A stretch of 64,000 nt of DNA from Algoriphagus vanfongensis DSM 17529 (GTDB lineage Bacteria; Bacteroidota; Bacteroidia; Cytophagales; Cyclobacteriaceae): assembly GCF_000429465.1 (NCBI RefSeq), contig NZ_AUBX01000011.1, forward strand, positions 372,001 through 436,000, read 5' to 3'. The position numbers were made by a program, and so were the translations under genes. The notes under the pieces were generated by a model. The model searched no databases and was not told where the DNA came from. It saw only the letters and a list, made by a program, of their open reading frames with translations. Positions 16,954 to 25,683 of this stretch are shown here, piece after piece. Within the stretch, counting starts at the first letter, position 1. Each line of letters starts with the position of its first letter.

Positions 16954-18066
16954 ATGAGCTCCAGAAGAATTTTTCTCCACCAAGCAAGTTTATCCGCATT
17001 AGCTATGACTATTCCCTCATTACCGAATTTTGCCGAAGCCATGTCGTCCCGCAATGATCAAGAAGGAGTCTTGCGTGTTGCGATCATGGGACTTGGAAGC
17101 TATGGCACACGTGTGGCCCAAGCGATGGAAAGTTCAAAAAGAGCTAAGGTAGTAGGAGTCATCAGCGGCACCCCTTCCAAGGTCGAAAACTGGAAGAAGA
17201 AATATGGCATTCCGGACAAGAACTGCTACAATTATGAAAATTTTGATGCCATCAAAGACAACCCTGACATAGATGCTGTCTACGTGATCACTCCCAATGC
17301 TTTGCATAAAGAGCAATCCATCCGGGTAGCAAAAGCTGGAAAACATGTGATTTGTGAAAAGCCGATGGCAATCAATGCCGCGGAAGCCAAGGAAATGGTC
17401 ACAGCTTGTGAAGAAGCCGGTGTCAAGTTGTTGATTGGATATCGCTTGCATTTTGAAGCCAATACGCTCAAGGTTGTCAATATGAGAAAGGCTGGAGACT
17501 TTGGTGACATTAAGTTTTTTCAGGGTCTGAGTGGTTTTATGATCGGAGATCCGACGCAGTGGCGACTCGATCCGGCTCTTTCTGGAGGTGGAGCGATGAT
17601 GGACATCGGGATCTATTCGATCAATGGTGCCCGCTATATGGTCGGAGAGGAGCCTATCTGGGTGACGGCCCAAGAAGTCAAAACCGACCCGGTCAAATTC
17701 AAAGAGGGGATAGATGAAACTATTACGTTTCAGCTTGGATTTCCTTCAGGAGTAGTAGCTTCTTGCCTCTCTACTTATAGTCAAAACAATCTGGATAAGT
17801 TTTTCTTAAATGGCACGAAGGGTTTTGCGGAGATGCAGCCATCTACAGGATATGGGCCGATCAAAGGGCGGACTCATCAAGGGGCGCTCGATGAGCCACA
17901 TATCATGCATCAGACTGTCCAAATGGATCAAATGGCCGGGATTATTTTGGATGGGGCGGAGCCTCCAATTCCAGTTGATGGGAGGGAAGGCTTGAAAGAC
18001 ATGGTGATTATCGATGCGATTTTTGAAGCGGTGAAGACTGGCGGTAAAGTGGCGATTTCGGTTTGA
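16954..18066 (+). CDS. Tat-exported Gfo/Idh/MocA family oxidoreductase
   Basis: 370 residues. The N-terminus SSRRIFLHQ fits the twin-arginine SRRxFL motif, followed by a hydrophobic stretch and FAEA, so export by Tat with a bound nucleotide cofactor is likely. The Rossmann motif is VAIMGLGSYGTRVAQAM (about residues 43-59). CEKPMAINAAEA carries the family's EKP lysine. GGGAMMDIGIYSINGARYM is the C-terminal domain signature of glucose-fructose oxidoreductase-like proteins. The substrate is probably a sugar or inositol derivative, not identifiable from sequence. The gene is convergent with the kinase gene, 14 bases apart. Confidence 0.88.
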   Translation: MSSRRIFLHQASLSALAMTIPSLPNFAEAMSSRNDQEGVLRVAIMGLGSYGTRVAQAMESSKRAKVVGVISGTPSKVENWKKKYGIPDKNCYNYENFDAIKDNPDIDAVYVITPNALHKEQSIRVAKAGKHVICEKPMAINAAEAKEMVTACEEAGVKLLIGYRLHFEANTLKVVNMRKAGDFGDIKFFQGLSGFMIGDPTQWRLDPALSGGGAMMDIGIYSINGARYMVGEEPIWVTAQEVKTDPVKFKEGIDETITFQLGFPSGVVASCLSTYSQNNLDKFFLNGTKGFAEMQPSTGYGPIKGRTHQGALDEPHIMHQTVQMDQMAGIILDGAEPPIPVDGREGLKDMVIIDAIFEAVKTGGKVAISV

Positions 18067-18080
18067 GCATCCATTCCTGC

Positions 18081-18953
18081 TTACTGAAATCTTCTCAGGA
18101 TCTTTTCGATGCCGGGGAGATAGGCGCTACCAAAAAGATTCAAATGAACCAATAAGGGATAGAGGTTGTAGATTCCCATTCGGGATTCAAAGTCTGGCTC
18201 GAGAGGTAATACGGATTCGTAACTTTCATAAAATCGTGCATCAAAACCTCCGAAAAGTCTGCTAAAAGCCAGGTCCATTTCCCGATGACCAAAATAAATA
18301 GCAGGATCTATCAGGCAGGGTTGTCCTTCCACGGTGCTGATGACATTGCCTGACCAAAGATCCCCGTGCACGAGTGATGGTTTCTCCTCGGGGAAAATGG
18401 ATTGAAGCTTGGGGTAGATTTCCTGAAACTTTTTAAGAAAATCCAAGGGAATCAATCGGTCAAAATATGCTTTTCCAAGAAGTGGTTCCAAGCGTTGCTC
18501 CACAAAAAAGTCGAGCCAGGAGCTGGAATCCATGTTTTTTTGTGGGAGCGAGGCGATGAAATTATCCTCTTCAAGTCCGAAGCTAGATCGATGACTCAAG
18601 TGAAGATGAGCGAGTCCTAGTCCCAAATTTTCCCAATAGTCGAGTTGAAAGCGTTCGGAATGAATGAACTCGGAAAGCAAATAGTTGTAGTCTCCTATCC
18701 TGCCGCAACCATAGACTTCTGGTACTTTTAGGAAGGTCGCTTTTCTGAGTCTTTGGAGGCCGGAAGCTTCTTGCTGCAAAATGGCCTTTTCATGCTCAAA
18801 ATTCAATTTTAAGAAAAAAGTGCCTTCGTTAGTTTCTAGGCGGATGCCCTGATTGTGATTGCCGGCGGCTACTACAGAGGCTGATTTGAATTCGGCAAAA
18901 GGGCCAAGGTTTTGTTGGAGTACTTGCTCATACAGTCCCCGGAGTTCATGCAT
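18081..18953 (-). CDS. Fructosamine/ketosamine 3-kinase family protein
   Basis: 290 residues, usual for the FN3K family. These kinases phosphorylate the 3-hydroxyl of sugars attached to protein amines, which destabilises the adduct and frees the amine. The fold is aminoglycoside-phosphotransferase-like: SLVHGDLWSGNVIS is the catalytic loop, CLIDPAIYFGHREMDLAF the metal-binding DPA motif, and YLLSEFIHSE the hinge region. The start ATG overlaps the end of the low-Mr phosphatase gene by 8 bases, so the two are co-expressed. Bacterial members act mainly on ribulosamines and erythrulosamines. Confidence 0.88.
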   Translation of the reverse strand: MHELRGLYEQVLQQNLGPFAEFKSASVVAAGNHNQGIRLETNEGTFFLKLNFEHEKAILQQEASGLQRLRKATFLKVPEVYGCGRIGDYNYLLSEFIHSERFQLDYWENLGLGLAHLHLSHRSSFGLEEDNFIASLPQKNMDSSSWLDFFVEQRLEPLLGKAYFDRLIPLDFLKKFQEIYPKLQSIFPEEKPSLVHGDLWSGNVISTVEGQPCLIDPAIYFGHREMDLAFSRLFGGFDARFYESYESVLPLEPDFESRMGIYNLYPLLVHLNLFGSAYLPGIEKILRRFQ

Positions 18954-19431
18954 AGATTTGGTGATTCTCCTTCACTTTGTTAAGAAAGTGATCGATGGCA
19001 TCATCCAATATTCTGTAGATTTCTAAAAAGCCATCTTCTCCGCCATAGTAGGGGTCAGGAACAGATAGGCCTTGCTCACCCATGGCAAAATCTCGCATCA
19101 AAAAAATCTCCTTTTCTGGGAAGCCATAGCGAACTTTGAGATTGTTGAGGTTTCGCAGATTGGAGTCGTCCATGGCGATGATGTAGTCAAAGTCCCTAAA
19201 GTCCGTTCTGTTTACCTGTCTTCCACGGTGATTGACAGGGATGCTATGAGCCTGAGCACATTTGATGGTTCTCTCATCGGGGAGTTCGCCGATGTGAAAA
19301 TCCGAGGTGCCGGCACTATCTGACTTCAAATAGGTGCTGATCCCCAAGTTTTTTATTTTTTGATCAAAAATAGCCTCCGCAAGAGGAGACCTACAAATAT
19401 TACCTAGACAGACAAATAAAACTTTAATCAT
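18946..19431 (-). CDS. Low-molecular-weight protein-tyrosine-phosphatase family
   Basis: 161 residues. The P-loop CLGNICR (C8 to R14) followed by SPLAEAIF is the CX5R(S/T) signature, and PDPYYGG (about residues 125-131) carries the general-acid aspartate. Low-Mr PTPs dephosphorylate protein tyrosine or arginine; some also hydrolyse protein-bound ribulosamine 5-phosphate. The overlap with the fructosamine kinase gene makes the last role the most attractive here: phosphatase first, then 3-kinase, removing a sugar-phosphate adduct. This is inferred from context. Confidence 0.9.
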   Translation of the reverse strand: MIKVLFVCLGNICRSPLAEAIFDQKIKNLGISTYLKSDSAGTSDFHIGELPDERTIKCAQAHSIPVNHRGRQVNRTDFRDFDYIIAMDDSNLRNLNNLKVRYGFPEKEIFLMRDFAMGEQGLSVPDPYYGGEDGFLEIYRILDDAIDHFLNKVKENHQIYA

Positions 19432-19604
19432 TAGAAAATTACGCTACAAATAGGTGCCGGAATCAACAATAGCTTTGAAAATAGTCAATTTTTAGGGTTA
19501 ATTCACCTTGGTTGATTCAATTTTAGAATTTTATTTCTGGAATATAGCCTTGCATTTGGCAGCAAAAAGAAAGAGAATGTTGATGGAAAACCTAATTTTG
19601 GACT

Positions 19605-20849
19605 ATGAAGTGGATTTATAGTTTTGGGATAGGTCTGATCCAGATTTTGCTACCGGTACTGGCTATATTTTTTTCAAAAATGAGGCTTTTTTGGGAAGGG
19701 CGAAAGGATCTTTTTCAAAGACTTTTAAATTTTCGTAGTCAGAACCCGGGAAAACTCATTTGGTTTCATGTCGCTTCACTAGGTGAATATGAGCAAGCTA
19801 AGCCTGTCATAGCCCTGCTAAAAAGTACCTATCCAGACTCCTTGATAGTTGTCAGTTTTTTTAGTCCATCTGGCTATGTTCCCGCCACGAAAAAGGCCCA
19901 AGAGCACGTGGATTATGTTTGTTATCTGCCGTTGGATAGTGCTCACAATGCTAAGAAAATGCTGGACATTCTTTCTCCTCAGCTCGTCTTTTTTGTCAAG
20001 TACGACCTGTGGTATCATTATTTGAAAGAGATCAAAACGCGAAATATTCCTTTGTATCTTATTGCAGCTTCCTTTAGACCGGATCAGATTTACTTTCGAA
20101 GACCAGGTTTTTTTAGAGACATGATCTTTCGTTTTGATCAAATTTTCACATCCAACCAAAAGACAAGAGATCTGCTACAGGGGATCCAGTATTCCGCTCA
20201 TAGTTTAGCCGGGGATACCCGCTTTGATAGGGTGCAGCAAAATGCAATGCATCGAAAGTCTTTTCCTCAAATTCAGACCTGGGCCGGGCAAGAACCAGTC
20301 ATTGTACTGGGTTCAGTCTGGCAGGAAGATATGGATTTGTTGATTCCTTTGATCGAGTCTCACGCAGCCTATAAATGGATCATAGCCCCCCATGATATCC
20401 GCTCTCCGCACCTTCGTGAGTGGTCTGAGCAGCTATCTCAAAAAAGTATTTTTTATTCCCAATGGGACCAGTTGGAGGATAGTCGTGTGCTGTTGATTGA
20501 CAATATTGGTATGTTGAGTTCCTTGTATCAATTTGCGCAAGTTGCCTATGTCGGTGGTGCATTCGGCGAAGGGCTTCACAATATTCTGGAGCCTTTGGGC
20601 TTTGGTGTGCCAGTGATCTTTGGAAAAGTAAAAAAAGCAAGTAAGTTTCCCGAAGCAGATGAAGCTGTGCAGCGACAGTGTGGTTTTTCTGTCTCTGATG
20701 AGAAGGAGTTGAATCAAGTGTTTGAGAGATTGATGAAGGGGGAGAATCATCAAAATGCAGTGAAACATGCCCATGAATGGGTGAATTCGCAAGTAGGTGC
20801 GGCTCAGAGGATTCTTGATTTTGTCAAAGAAAAACATCCTGAACTATGA
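19605..20849 (+). CDS. waaA: 3-deoxy-D-manno-octulosonic acid transferase
   Basis: 414 residues, standard for WaaA/KdtA. It transfers Kdo from CMP-Kdo to lipid A precursor at the inner membrane. An N-terminal membrane anchor (about residues 4-24) precedes the GT-B fold. WFHVASLGEYEQAKPVI contains the expected catalytic-base glutamate (E61). VILGSVWQEDMD, WIIAPHDI and AYVGGAFGEGLHNILEPLGF are the C-terminal CMP-Kdo-binding segments. The stop overlaps the rsgA start by 4 bases (ATGA). Confidence 0.95.
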   Translation: MKWIYSFGIGLIQILLPVLAIFFSKMRLFWEGRKDLFQRLLNFRSQNPGKLIWFHVASLGEYEQAKPVIALLKSTYPDSLIVVSFFSPSGYVPATKKAQEHVDYVCYLPLDSAHNAKKMLDILSPQLVFFVKYDLWYHYLKEIKTRNIPLYLIAASFRPDQIYFRRPGFFRDMIFRFDQIFTSNQKTRDLLQGIQYSAHSLAGDTRFDRVQQNAMHRKSFPQIQTWAGQEPVIVLGSVWQEDMDLLIPLIESHAAYKWIIAPHDIRSPHLREWSEQLSQKSIFYSQWDQLEDSRVLLIDNIGMLSSLYQFAQVAYVGGAFGEGLHNILEPLGFGVPVIFGKVKKASKFPEADEAVQRQCGFSVSDEKELNQVFERLMKGENHQNAVKHAHEWVNSQVGAAQRILDFVKEKHPEL

Positions 20850-21769
20850 AAGGAAGAGTGATCAAATCGACCGGAAGTTGGTATACAGTCTTGTCCGAGG
20901 GGCGCTATATCCAGACCCGACTGAAGGGGAAATTTAAGCAGGGAAACCTGAAGCTGACCAATCCGATAGCGGTGGGTGACTGGGTGGAGATCGAGATGGA
21001 GCCGGGGCAGGAGACTGCGATAATCAGAAGTATTCTTCCCAGAGAAAATTATGTGATCCGGAAGTCTACTCGGAAGCAACATTTTTCTCATATCATTGCC
21101 AGCAATCTTGATCAGGCGATTTTGGTGGTGACGATGAAGAATCCCCGAACTTCTCTGGGTTTTATAGATCGTTTTTTGGTGAGTACGGAGAGTTTTCGAC
21201 TTCCTGCGATACTGATTGTCAACAAAGTGGACCTTCTAGCAGGAGAAGATGCAGCGGAATGGCTGCAAGACTTGCATGAGATCTACGAGCCTCTTGGCTA
21301 TCCTGTGTTGGAAGTTTCTGCATTGAACGACTCAGATCTTTCTGATAAAATGAGTGCACTGCTTCAGGGCAAATCCAGTTTGATATCCGGTCACTCCGGG
21401 GTGGGCAAGTCTACTTTGCTCAATAGGCTCGTGCCGGACGCTAGACAGGATACACAAGAGATTTCTGGGTATAGCAGCAAAGGAGTGCATACCACGACGT
21501 TTGCCGAGATGTTTTTCCTCAACGAAGGAGGGGATCTGATCGATACTCCGGGGATCAAGGAATTTGGGATTCTGGAAGTGGAAGAAACTGAGCTTTCCCA
21601 TTATTTTCCGGAGATGAGAGCATACCTGGGAGAGTGCAAGTACAACAACTGCAAGCATACCCATGAGCCGGGCTGTGTGATTGTGCAAAAAGTGGAAGAG
21701 GGTTATATTCACCCATATCGCTACCAGAGCTATCTGAATATCCTCAACGAAGAAGATTCCCATCGCTAA
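20846..21769 (+). CDS. rsgA: Ribosome small-subunit-dependent GTPase A
   Basis: 307 residues. RsgA is a circularly permuted GTPase that helps mature the 30S subunit. The order is as expected: N-terminal OB-fold, then G4 NKVD (126-129), G1 GHSGVGKST (182-190) and G3 DTPG, and last the zinc knuckle CKYNNCKHTHEPGC near residues 258-271. It overlaps waaA by 4 bases, so the pair is co-transcribed despite unrelated roles. Confidence 0.96.
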   Translation: MKGRVIKSTGSWYTVLSEGRYIQTRLKGKFKQGNLKLTNPIAVGDWVEIEMEPGQETAIIRSILPRENYVIRKSTRKQHFSHIIASNLDQAILVVTMKNPRTSLGFIDRFLVSTESFRLPAILIVNKVDLLAGEDAAEWLQDLHEIYEPLGYPVLEVSALNDSDLSDKMSALLQGKSSLISGHSGVGKSTLLNRLVPDARQDTQEISGYSSKGVHTTTFAEMFFLNEGGDLIDTPGIKEFGILEVEETELSHYFPEMRAYLGECKYNNCKHTHEPGCVIVQKVEEGYIHPYRYQSYLNILNEEDSHR

Positions 21770-21823
21770 GAAATATTTTGAAAGCAGGCTATTTTGGCCT
21801 AATTTTCACCTTTGAAACAGACC

Positions 21824-22315
21824 ATGAGCGAAGTACTCAATCACGAACAAATCCGGAAAAAAATCACCCGGATGGCCTTTGAAATCTACGAAAGAAACAT
21901 CTACTCTGGAGGAGTCGTCCTAGCTGGGATTACAGGCATGGGGACTACTCTTTCCCATCTATTGGCCAAAGAGCTTACAGCTATTTCAAGCATTGCAATA
22001 GAAGAAGTGGAGGTGATTTTAGATAAAAAGGATGTCTCCAAATCTGAAGTGAAACTCTCGGCCCCGATTAGCCTGAGTGGCAAAACACTCGTGCTGGTAG
22101 ATGATGTCCTGAATACCGGAAGAACTTTGGCATTTGCAATGAAGCCATTTTTGAAAGAGGATATCAACAAGATGGAATTGGCAGTATTGGTCAATCGTGC
22201 TCACGGATTGTTCCCTTTCAGGCCCGATTATACAGGTTACGAACTGTCTACCACCCTCAATGAACATATCAAGGTGGATTTCAGTGGAGAAAACTATTCG
22301 GTACACCTTCATTAA
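21824..22315 (+). CDS. PyrR-type phosphoribosyltransferase family protein
   Basis: 163 residues from the ATG at 21824; a TTG at 21812 opens the longer frame and is less likely. The PRPP-binding loop [12 protein letters not shown] (about residues 90-101) is the type I phosphoribosyltransferase motif, and [19 protein letters not shown] resembles the PPi loop. Size and [17 protein letters not shown] resemble PyrR, the bifunctional UMP-binding regulator and uracil phosphoribosyltransferase. Whether it regulates pyr genes is open, and no pyr operon lies next to it. panB follows 8 bases after its stop. Confidence 0.8.
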   Translation: MSEVLNHEQIRKKITRMAFEIYERNIYSGGVVLAGITGMGTTLSHLLAKELTAISSIAIEEVEVILDKKDVSKSEVKLSAPISLSGKTLVLVDDVLNTGRTLAFAMKPFLKEDINKMELAVLVNRAHGLFPFRPDYTGYELSTTLNEHIKVDFSGENYSVHLH

Positions 22316-22323
22316 AAAATACT

Positions 22324-23145
22324 ATGTCAGTTCATCAATCAGCGTCGGCCAAAAGGATTACTACACATATCCTACAGGAAATGAAAGACAGAGGAGAGAA
22401 GATCTCCATGTTGACAGCCTATGATTATTCCATGGCCAAAATCGTCGATGAGGCGGGGATGGATATCATCTTGGTCGGAGATTCCGCTTCCAATGTGATG
22501 GCAGGTCATGAGACTACATTGCCGATTACTTTGGATCAAATGATTTATCATGCGAGCTCGGTAGTGAGGGCAGTCAAGCGTTCATTTGTGGTAGTTGACA
22601 TTCCATTTGGAAGCTATCAGGGAAATAGCTCGGAAGCGCTGAGATCTGCGATCCGGATAATGAAGGAATCAGGAGCGCATGCAGTCAAAGTAGAAGGTGG
22701 TGCAGAGATCAAAGAGTCGGTGATCCGGATATTGAGTGCTGGAGTGCCTGTGATGGGGCACTTGGGTTTGACTCCTCAGTCGATTTATAAGTTTGGTACC
22801 TATACCGTGCGGGCTAAAGAAGAGGCGGAGGCGGAAAAGCTGCTAGAAGATGCCAAGATGCTGGAAGAAGTAGGGTGCTTTGCGGTAGTATTGGAAAAGA
22901 TACCTGCAAAACTTGCGAGGAAAGTATCTGAATCTGTGTCTATTCCGGTGATTGGTATCGGGGCAGGAGGCCATGTCGACGGGCAGGTGTTGGTGATCCA
23001 TGATTTATTGGGGATCACACAAGAGTTTAAACCGCGATTTTTGAGACAATATGCCGATTTGCAGCAGGTGATGGCGGATGCTTTCAAAGGCTATATTCGA
23101 GATGTCAAAAGCAAGGATTTTCCCAATGATTCGGAAAGTTATTAA
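22324..23145 (+). CDS. panB: 3-methyl-2-oxobutanoate hydroxymethyltransferase
   Basis: 273 residues, normal for PanB. It makes ketopantoate from 2-oxoisovalerate and methylene-tetrahydrofolate in pantothenate/CoA synthesis. [40 protein letters not shown] (metal-binding D), VKVEGG and [11 protein letters not shown] are family blocks, and [26 protein letters not shown] holds the catalytic glutamate. A strong terminator follows. Confidence 0.97.
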   Translation: MSVHQSASAKRITTHILQEMKDRGEKISMLTAYDYSMAKIVDEAGMDIILVGDSASNVMAGHETTLPITLDQMIYHASSVVRAVKRSFVVVDIPFGSYQGNSSEALRSAIRIMKESGAHAVKVEGGAEIKESVIRILSAGVPVMGHLGLTPQSIYKFGTYTVRAKEEAEAEKLLEDAKMLEEVGCFAVVLEKIPAKLARKVSESVSIPVIGIGAGGHVDGQVLVIHDLLGITQEFKPRFLRQYADLQQVMADAFKGYIRDVKSKDFPNDSESY

Positions 23146-23150
23146 AGAAA

Positions 23151-23176
23151 AAAGGAGCTTGAAGCTCCTTTTTTTT
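23151..23176. terminator. Bidirectional terminator between panB and the GH57 gene
   Basis: AAAGGAGC pairs with GCTCCTTT around a TTGAA loop (23151-23171). It has an A run before it and a T run after it, so it serves both convergent genes. Confidence 0.85.
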
Positions 23177-24383
23177 ATGCGATCATTTCTTGTTTTGACT
23201 TCTCTTTGACACGAAGGACAAAGTCACTCAGCACATTCATGTAGTTGATAAATGCATCATAGGGAGTGTCGTAGGGACTAAAGTAGGAATGGATATCTCC
23301 GTCTGAAAAGAACTTGGTACACATATAGTAAAAGTGATCCGAGGTTTGTAGGTAGTTCCAGTCTCTGAGGATATCCGGGTCATTGGTTTTCTTGACCAAA
23401 TGCTCGAGTTCATAGAGTCTGTCAAATGCCTCGTCCTGGAGGTCATTTCCCAGCCATGCAGTCAGATCACGCTCCTCATCAGCCCAGGAGATCGGCGTAG
23501 GCACGTGGATGGCACTGATAGCGGGCACATGTTCCAATATTTCTGAAGGAGTGGCAAATCCAAAATCGGTTTGTTTGAAGACTGCTTCAGGCAGTGCTCT
23601 CATAAAATCAAAAATGCCTGTCTCAGCCCATTGGTGTTCTCCAAAAGTCTCGTAATCCATGAATAGATTAAGTACTTGTTCGTTTTTGGGTATGGCATTG
23701 ATCCAATTGATAAACTTATCTACAGTCAGAGGGTAGTCTTCCCAGGTTTTATTGCTAAAACGGAAGGCGATGTCGTCCGAAAGTCTGAAGTTTTTTAGCA
23801 ATACTTTTAGATCAGGGTTGATGGAGTTATGATAGACGTAGTTAGGGCTTTTCCATCCCAATACGTGCTTGGCTCCTTCGGTCAAAATACCTTTAAAGCC
23901 CATTTCGGAGACCATTTCACCAATTTTGTCTGAATAAATGAGCTCCGTATTTCTAAAGACCTGAGGTGTATAGCCGTCGAATAGCTGCTGAATTTTATCC
24001 CGATGCTGCCCGACTATGGCTCCAAACTCATCTTTGCTTTTGAGTGATGCAAGGCTATGGCTGAAGGTTTCGCTAAGTAATTCTACACTGCCTGTTTGTA
24101 CTAGTTTCTGAAAGCTCTCAAGCACATCTGGGGCATATGTTTCCAGCTGATCCATAAAAGTGCCAGAGAAAGAAAAAGTCACCTTGAACTGTCCCGGATA
24201 TTGCTGGATCAGGTCGAGCAGAAGGGAGTTCATGGGGAGATAGCATTTGTAAGCAATTTTGCGGAGAACGCTTCTATTGAGAAAATCATCCCAATAGTAG
24301 TGGTCATCTCCGATGTCAAAAAAGCGAAAAGGCTTGAGCCGGTAAGGCTGGTGAACCTGAAAATAAAAGCAGATCTTTCTCAT
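23175..24383 (-). CDS. Glycoside hydrolase family 57 protein (alpha-amylase-like)
   Basis: 402 residues. The N-terminal FYFQVHQPYRL contains the HQP motif of GH57. E147 in FRNTELIYS and D243 in FMDYETFGEH are the likely nucleophile and general acid, matching GH57 conserved regions 3 and 4. The family acts on alpha-1,4-glucans (amylase, 4-alpha-glucanotransferase, branching). There is no signal peptide, so it is probably cytoplasmic and acts on stored glucan. Its start overlaps the GT4 stop by 4 bases, making it the last gene of a three-gene operon. Confidence 0.85.
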   Translation of the reverse strand: MRKICFYFQVHQPYRLKPFRFFDIGDDHYYWDDFLNRSVLRKIAYKCYLPMNSLLLDLIQQYPGQFKVTFSFSGTFMDQLETYAPDVLESFQKLVQTGSVELLSETFSHSLASLKSKDEFGAIVGQHRDKIQQLFDGYTPQVFRNTELIYSDKIGEMVSEMGFKGILTEGAKHVLGWKSPNYVYHNSINPDLKVLLKNFRLSDDIAFRFSNKTWEDYPLTVDKFINWINAIPKNEQVLNLFMDYETFGEHQWAETGIFDFMRALPEAVFKQTDFGFATPSEILEHVPAISAIHVPTPISWADEERDLTAWLGNDLQDEAFDRLYELEHLVKKTNDPDILRDWNYLQTSDHFYYMCTKFFSDGDIHSYFSPYDTPYDAFINYMNVLSDFVLRVKEKSKQEMIA

Positions 24384-25669
24384 GGTCTAGTGGATAAAGT
24401 TTTCTCGTATACAGTCACCAGTTTGGCAGCGACATGTTCCCATTTTAATTTTTTCAGTTCCTGACTTCCCATTTCTTTGAACATCCGGGAGATCCCTTGG
24501 TAATGCAAGAGCGCAAAGATCGAGTCGGCCATAGAGTCTATATCCCAGAAGTCGATTTTGATAGCATTGGTCAGGACTTCTGCGACGCCAGATTGCTTGG
24601 AGATGATGACGGGGGTATTGTGTCGGACGGCCTCCAGAGGAGATATTCCAAAAGGCTCCGATACCGACGGCATCACGTAGACGTCTGATATCGCATACAT
24701 GTGGTCTACATCATCTCCTTTCAAAAATCCCGTAAAGTGAAATTTATTGGCTATTCGGAGTTCGGCTACCCGATCAATCATTCTATTTAGCAGGTCACCT
24801 GAGCCGGCCATGACGAAGCGTACGTTTGGATCCCTGTCCAAAACTTTTTTGGCTGCTTCGACAAAGTATTCCGGTCCTTTTTGGAAAGTGATTCTCCCGA
24901 GAAAAGTGACGATTTTTTCAGGCACCTTCTTATTGTATCGGGATTTGATGATGCTGGCATCTAGTACCGCATTGTGCAAAACACTGACTTTTTCGGCAGG
25001 CACTCCATATTTGGTGATAATGGTGTTTTTGGTCAATTGACTGACGGCTACTACGTGATCGGCGGAATGCATTCCTGCTCGTTCGATGTCATAGACGGGT
25101 TGGTTGACTGACTGTCCAGATCGGTCAAACTCTGTCGCATGGACGTGGGCTACCAGTGGTTTGCCAGATATTTCTTTGGCGGCAATCCCCGCAGGAAAAG
25201 AAAGCCAATCATGAGCATGGATGATGTCGAAATCTGTGCGGTCTCTAGCTATTTGGGCTCCCGTGAGAGCGTAGCGACTGACTTCTTCCATCAGGTTTTT
25301 GCCATATTTTCCGCTAAACTGGTATTTGGTAGAAAAGATACTGTCATCCAGATCCATGCGGTCATGCAAGGCGTAGTCCGTGAATTTTTTGTATTCTTCC
25401 GGTCCAAGATATGGGACCAAGAAACTGCTCACTTCCAGATATGTAAGGTTTTTCCAGATTTTTTTGAAGCGTTTTTCGCGATAGTCGATCGATACATCGC
25501 TCCCATTGACAAAGTCAGCGAGGGGTTCCTCATCTCCCCATAATTTTGGCACCACAAAAATGATGTCTTGATTGTGATGGGCAAGACCTTTCACGAGCCC
25601 ATAGCAGGCTGTGCCTAATCCTCCAGAAATATGCGGCGGGAACTCCCAGCCAAACATCAATACCTTCAT
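24380..25669 (-). CDS. GT4-family glycosyltransferase, glycogen-synthase-like
   Basis: 429 residues from ATG 25667-25669. A longer frame to 25735 would overlap the upstream debranching gene and is rejected. MKVLMFGWEFPPHISGGLGT carries the GGLG nucleotide-sugar loop typical of starch/glycogen synthases. IIHAHDWLSFPAG is typical of the same group. VTFLGRITFQKGPEYFVEAA and SEPFGISPLEAV (E-x7-E region) place it in GT4 rather than the bacterial GT5 synthases. It probably extends an alpha-glucan from ADP- or UDP-glucose. The position between GDE and GH57 supports this. Confidence 0.85.
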   Translation of the reverse strand: MKVLMFGWEFPPHISGGLGTACYGLVKGLAHHNQDIIFVVPKLWGDEEPLADFVNGSDVSIDYREKRFKKIWKNLTYLEVSSFLVPYLGPEEYKKFTDYALHDRMDLDDSIFSTKYQFSGKYGKNLMEEVSRYALTGAQIARDRTDFDIIHAHDWLSFPAGIAAKEISGKPLVAHVHATEFDRSGQSVNQPVYDIERAGMHSADHVVAVSQLTKNTIITKYGVPAEKVSVLHNAVLDASIIKSRYNKKVPEKIVTFLGRITFQKGPEYFVEAAKKVLDRDPNVRFVMAGSGDLLNRMIDRVAELRIANKFHFTGFLKGDDVDHMYAISDVYVMPSVSEPFGISPLEAVRHNTPVIISKQSGVAEVLTNAIKIDFWDIDSMADSIFALLHYQGISRMFKEMGSQELKKLKWEHVAAKLVTVYEKTLSTRP

Positions 25670-25683
25670 AAAAAAAGTGGTTC

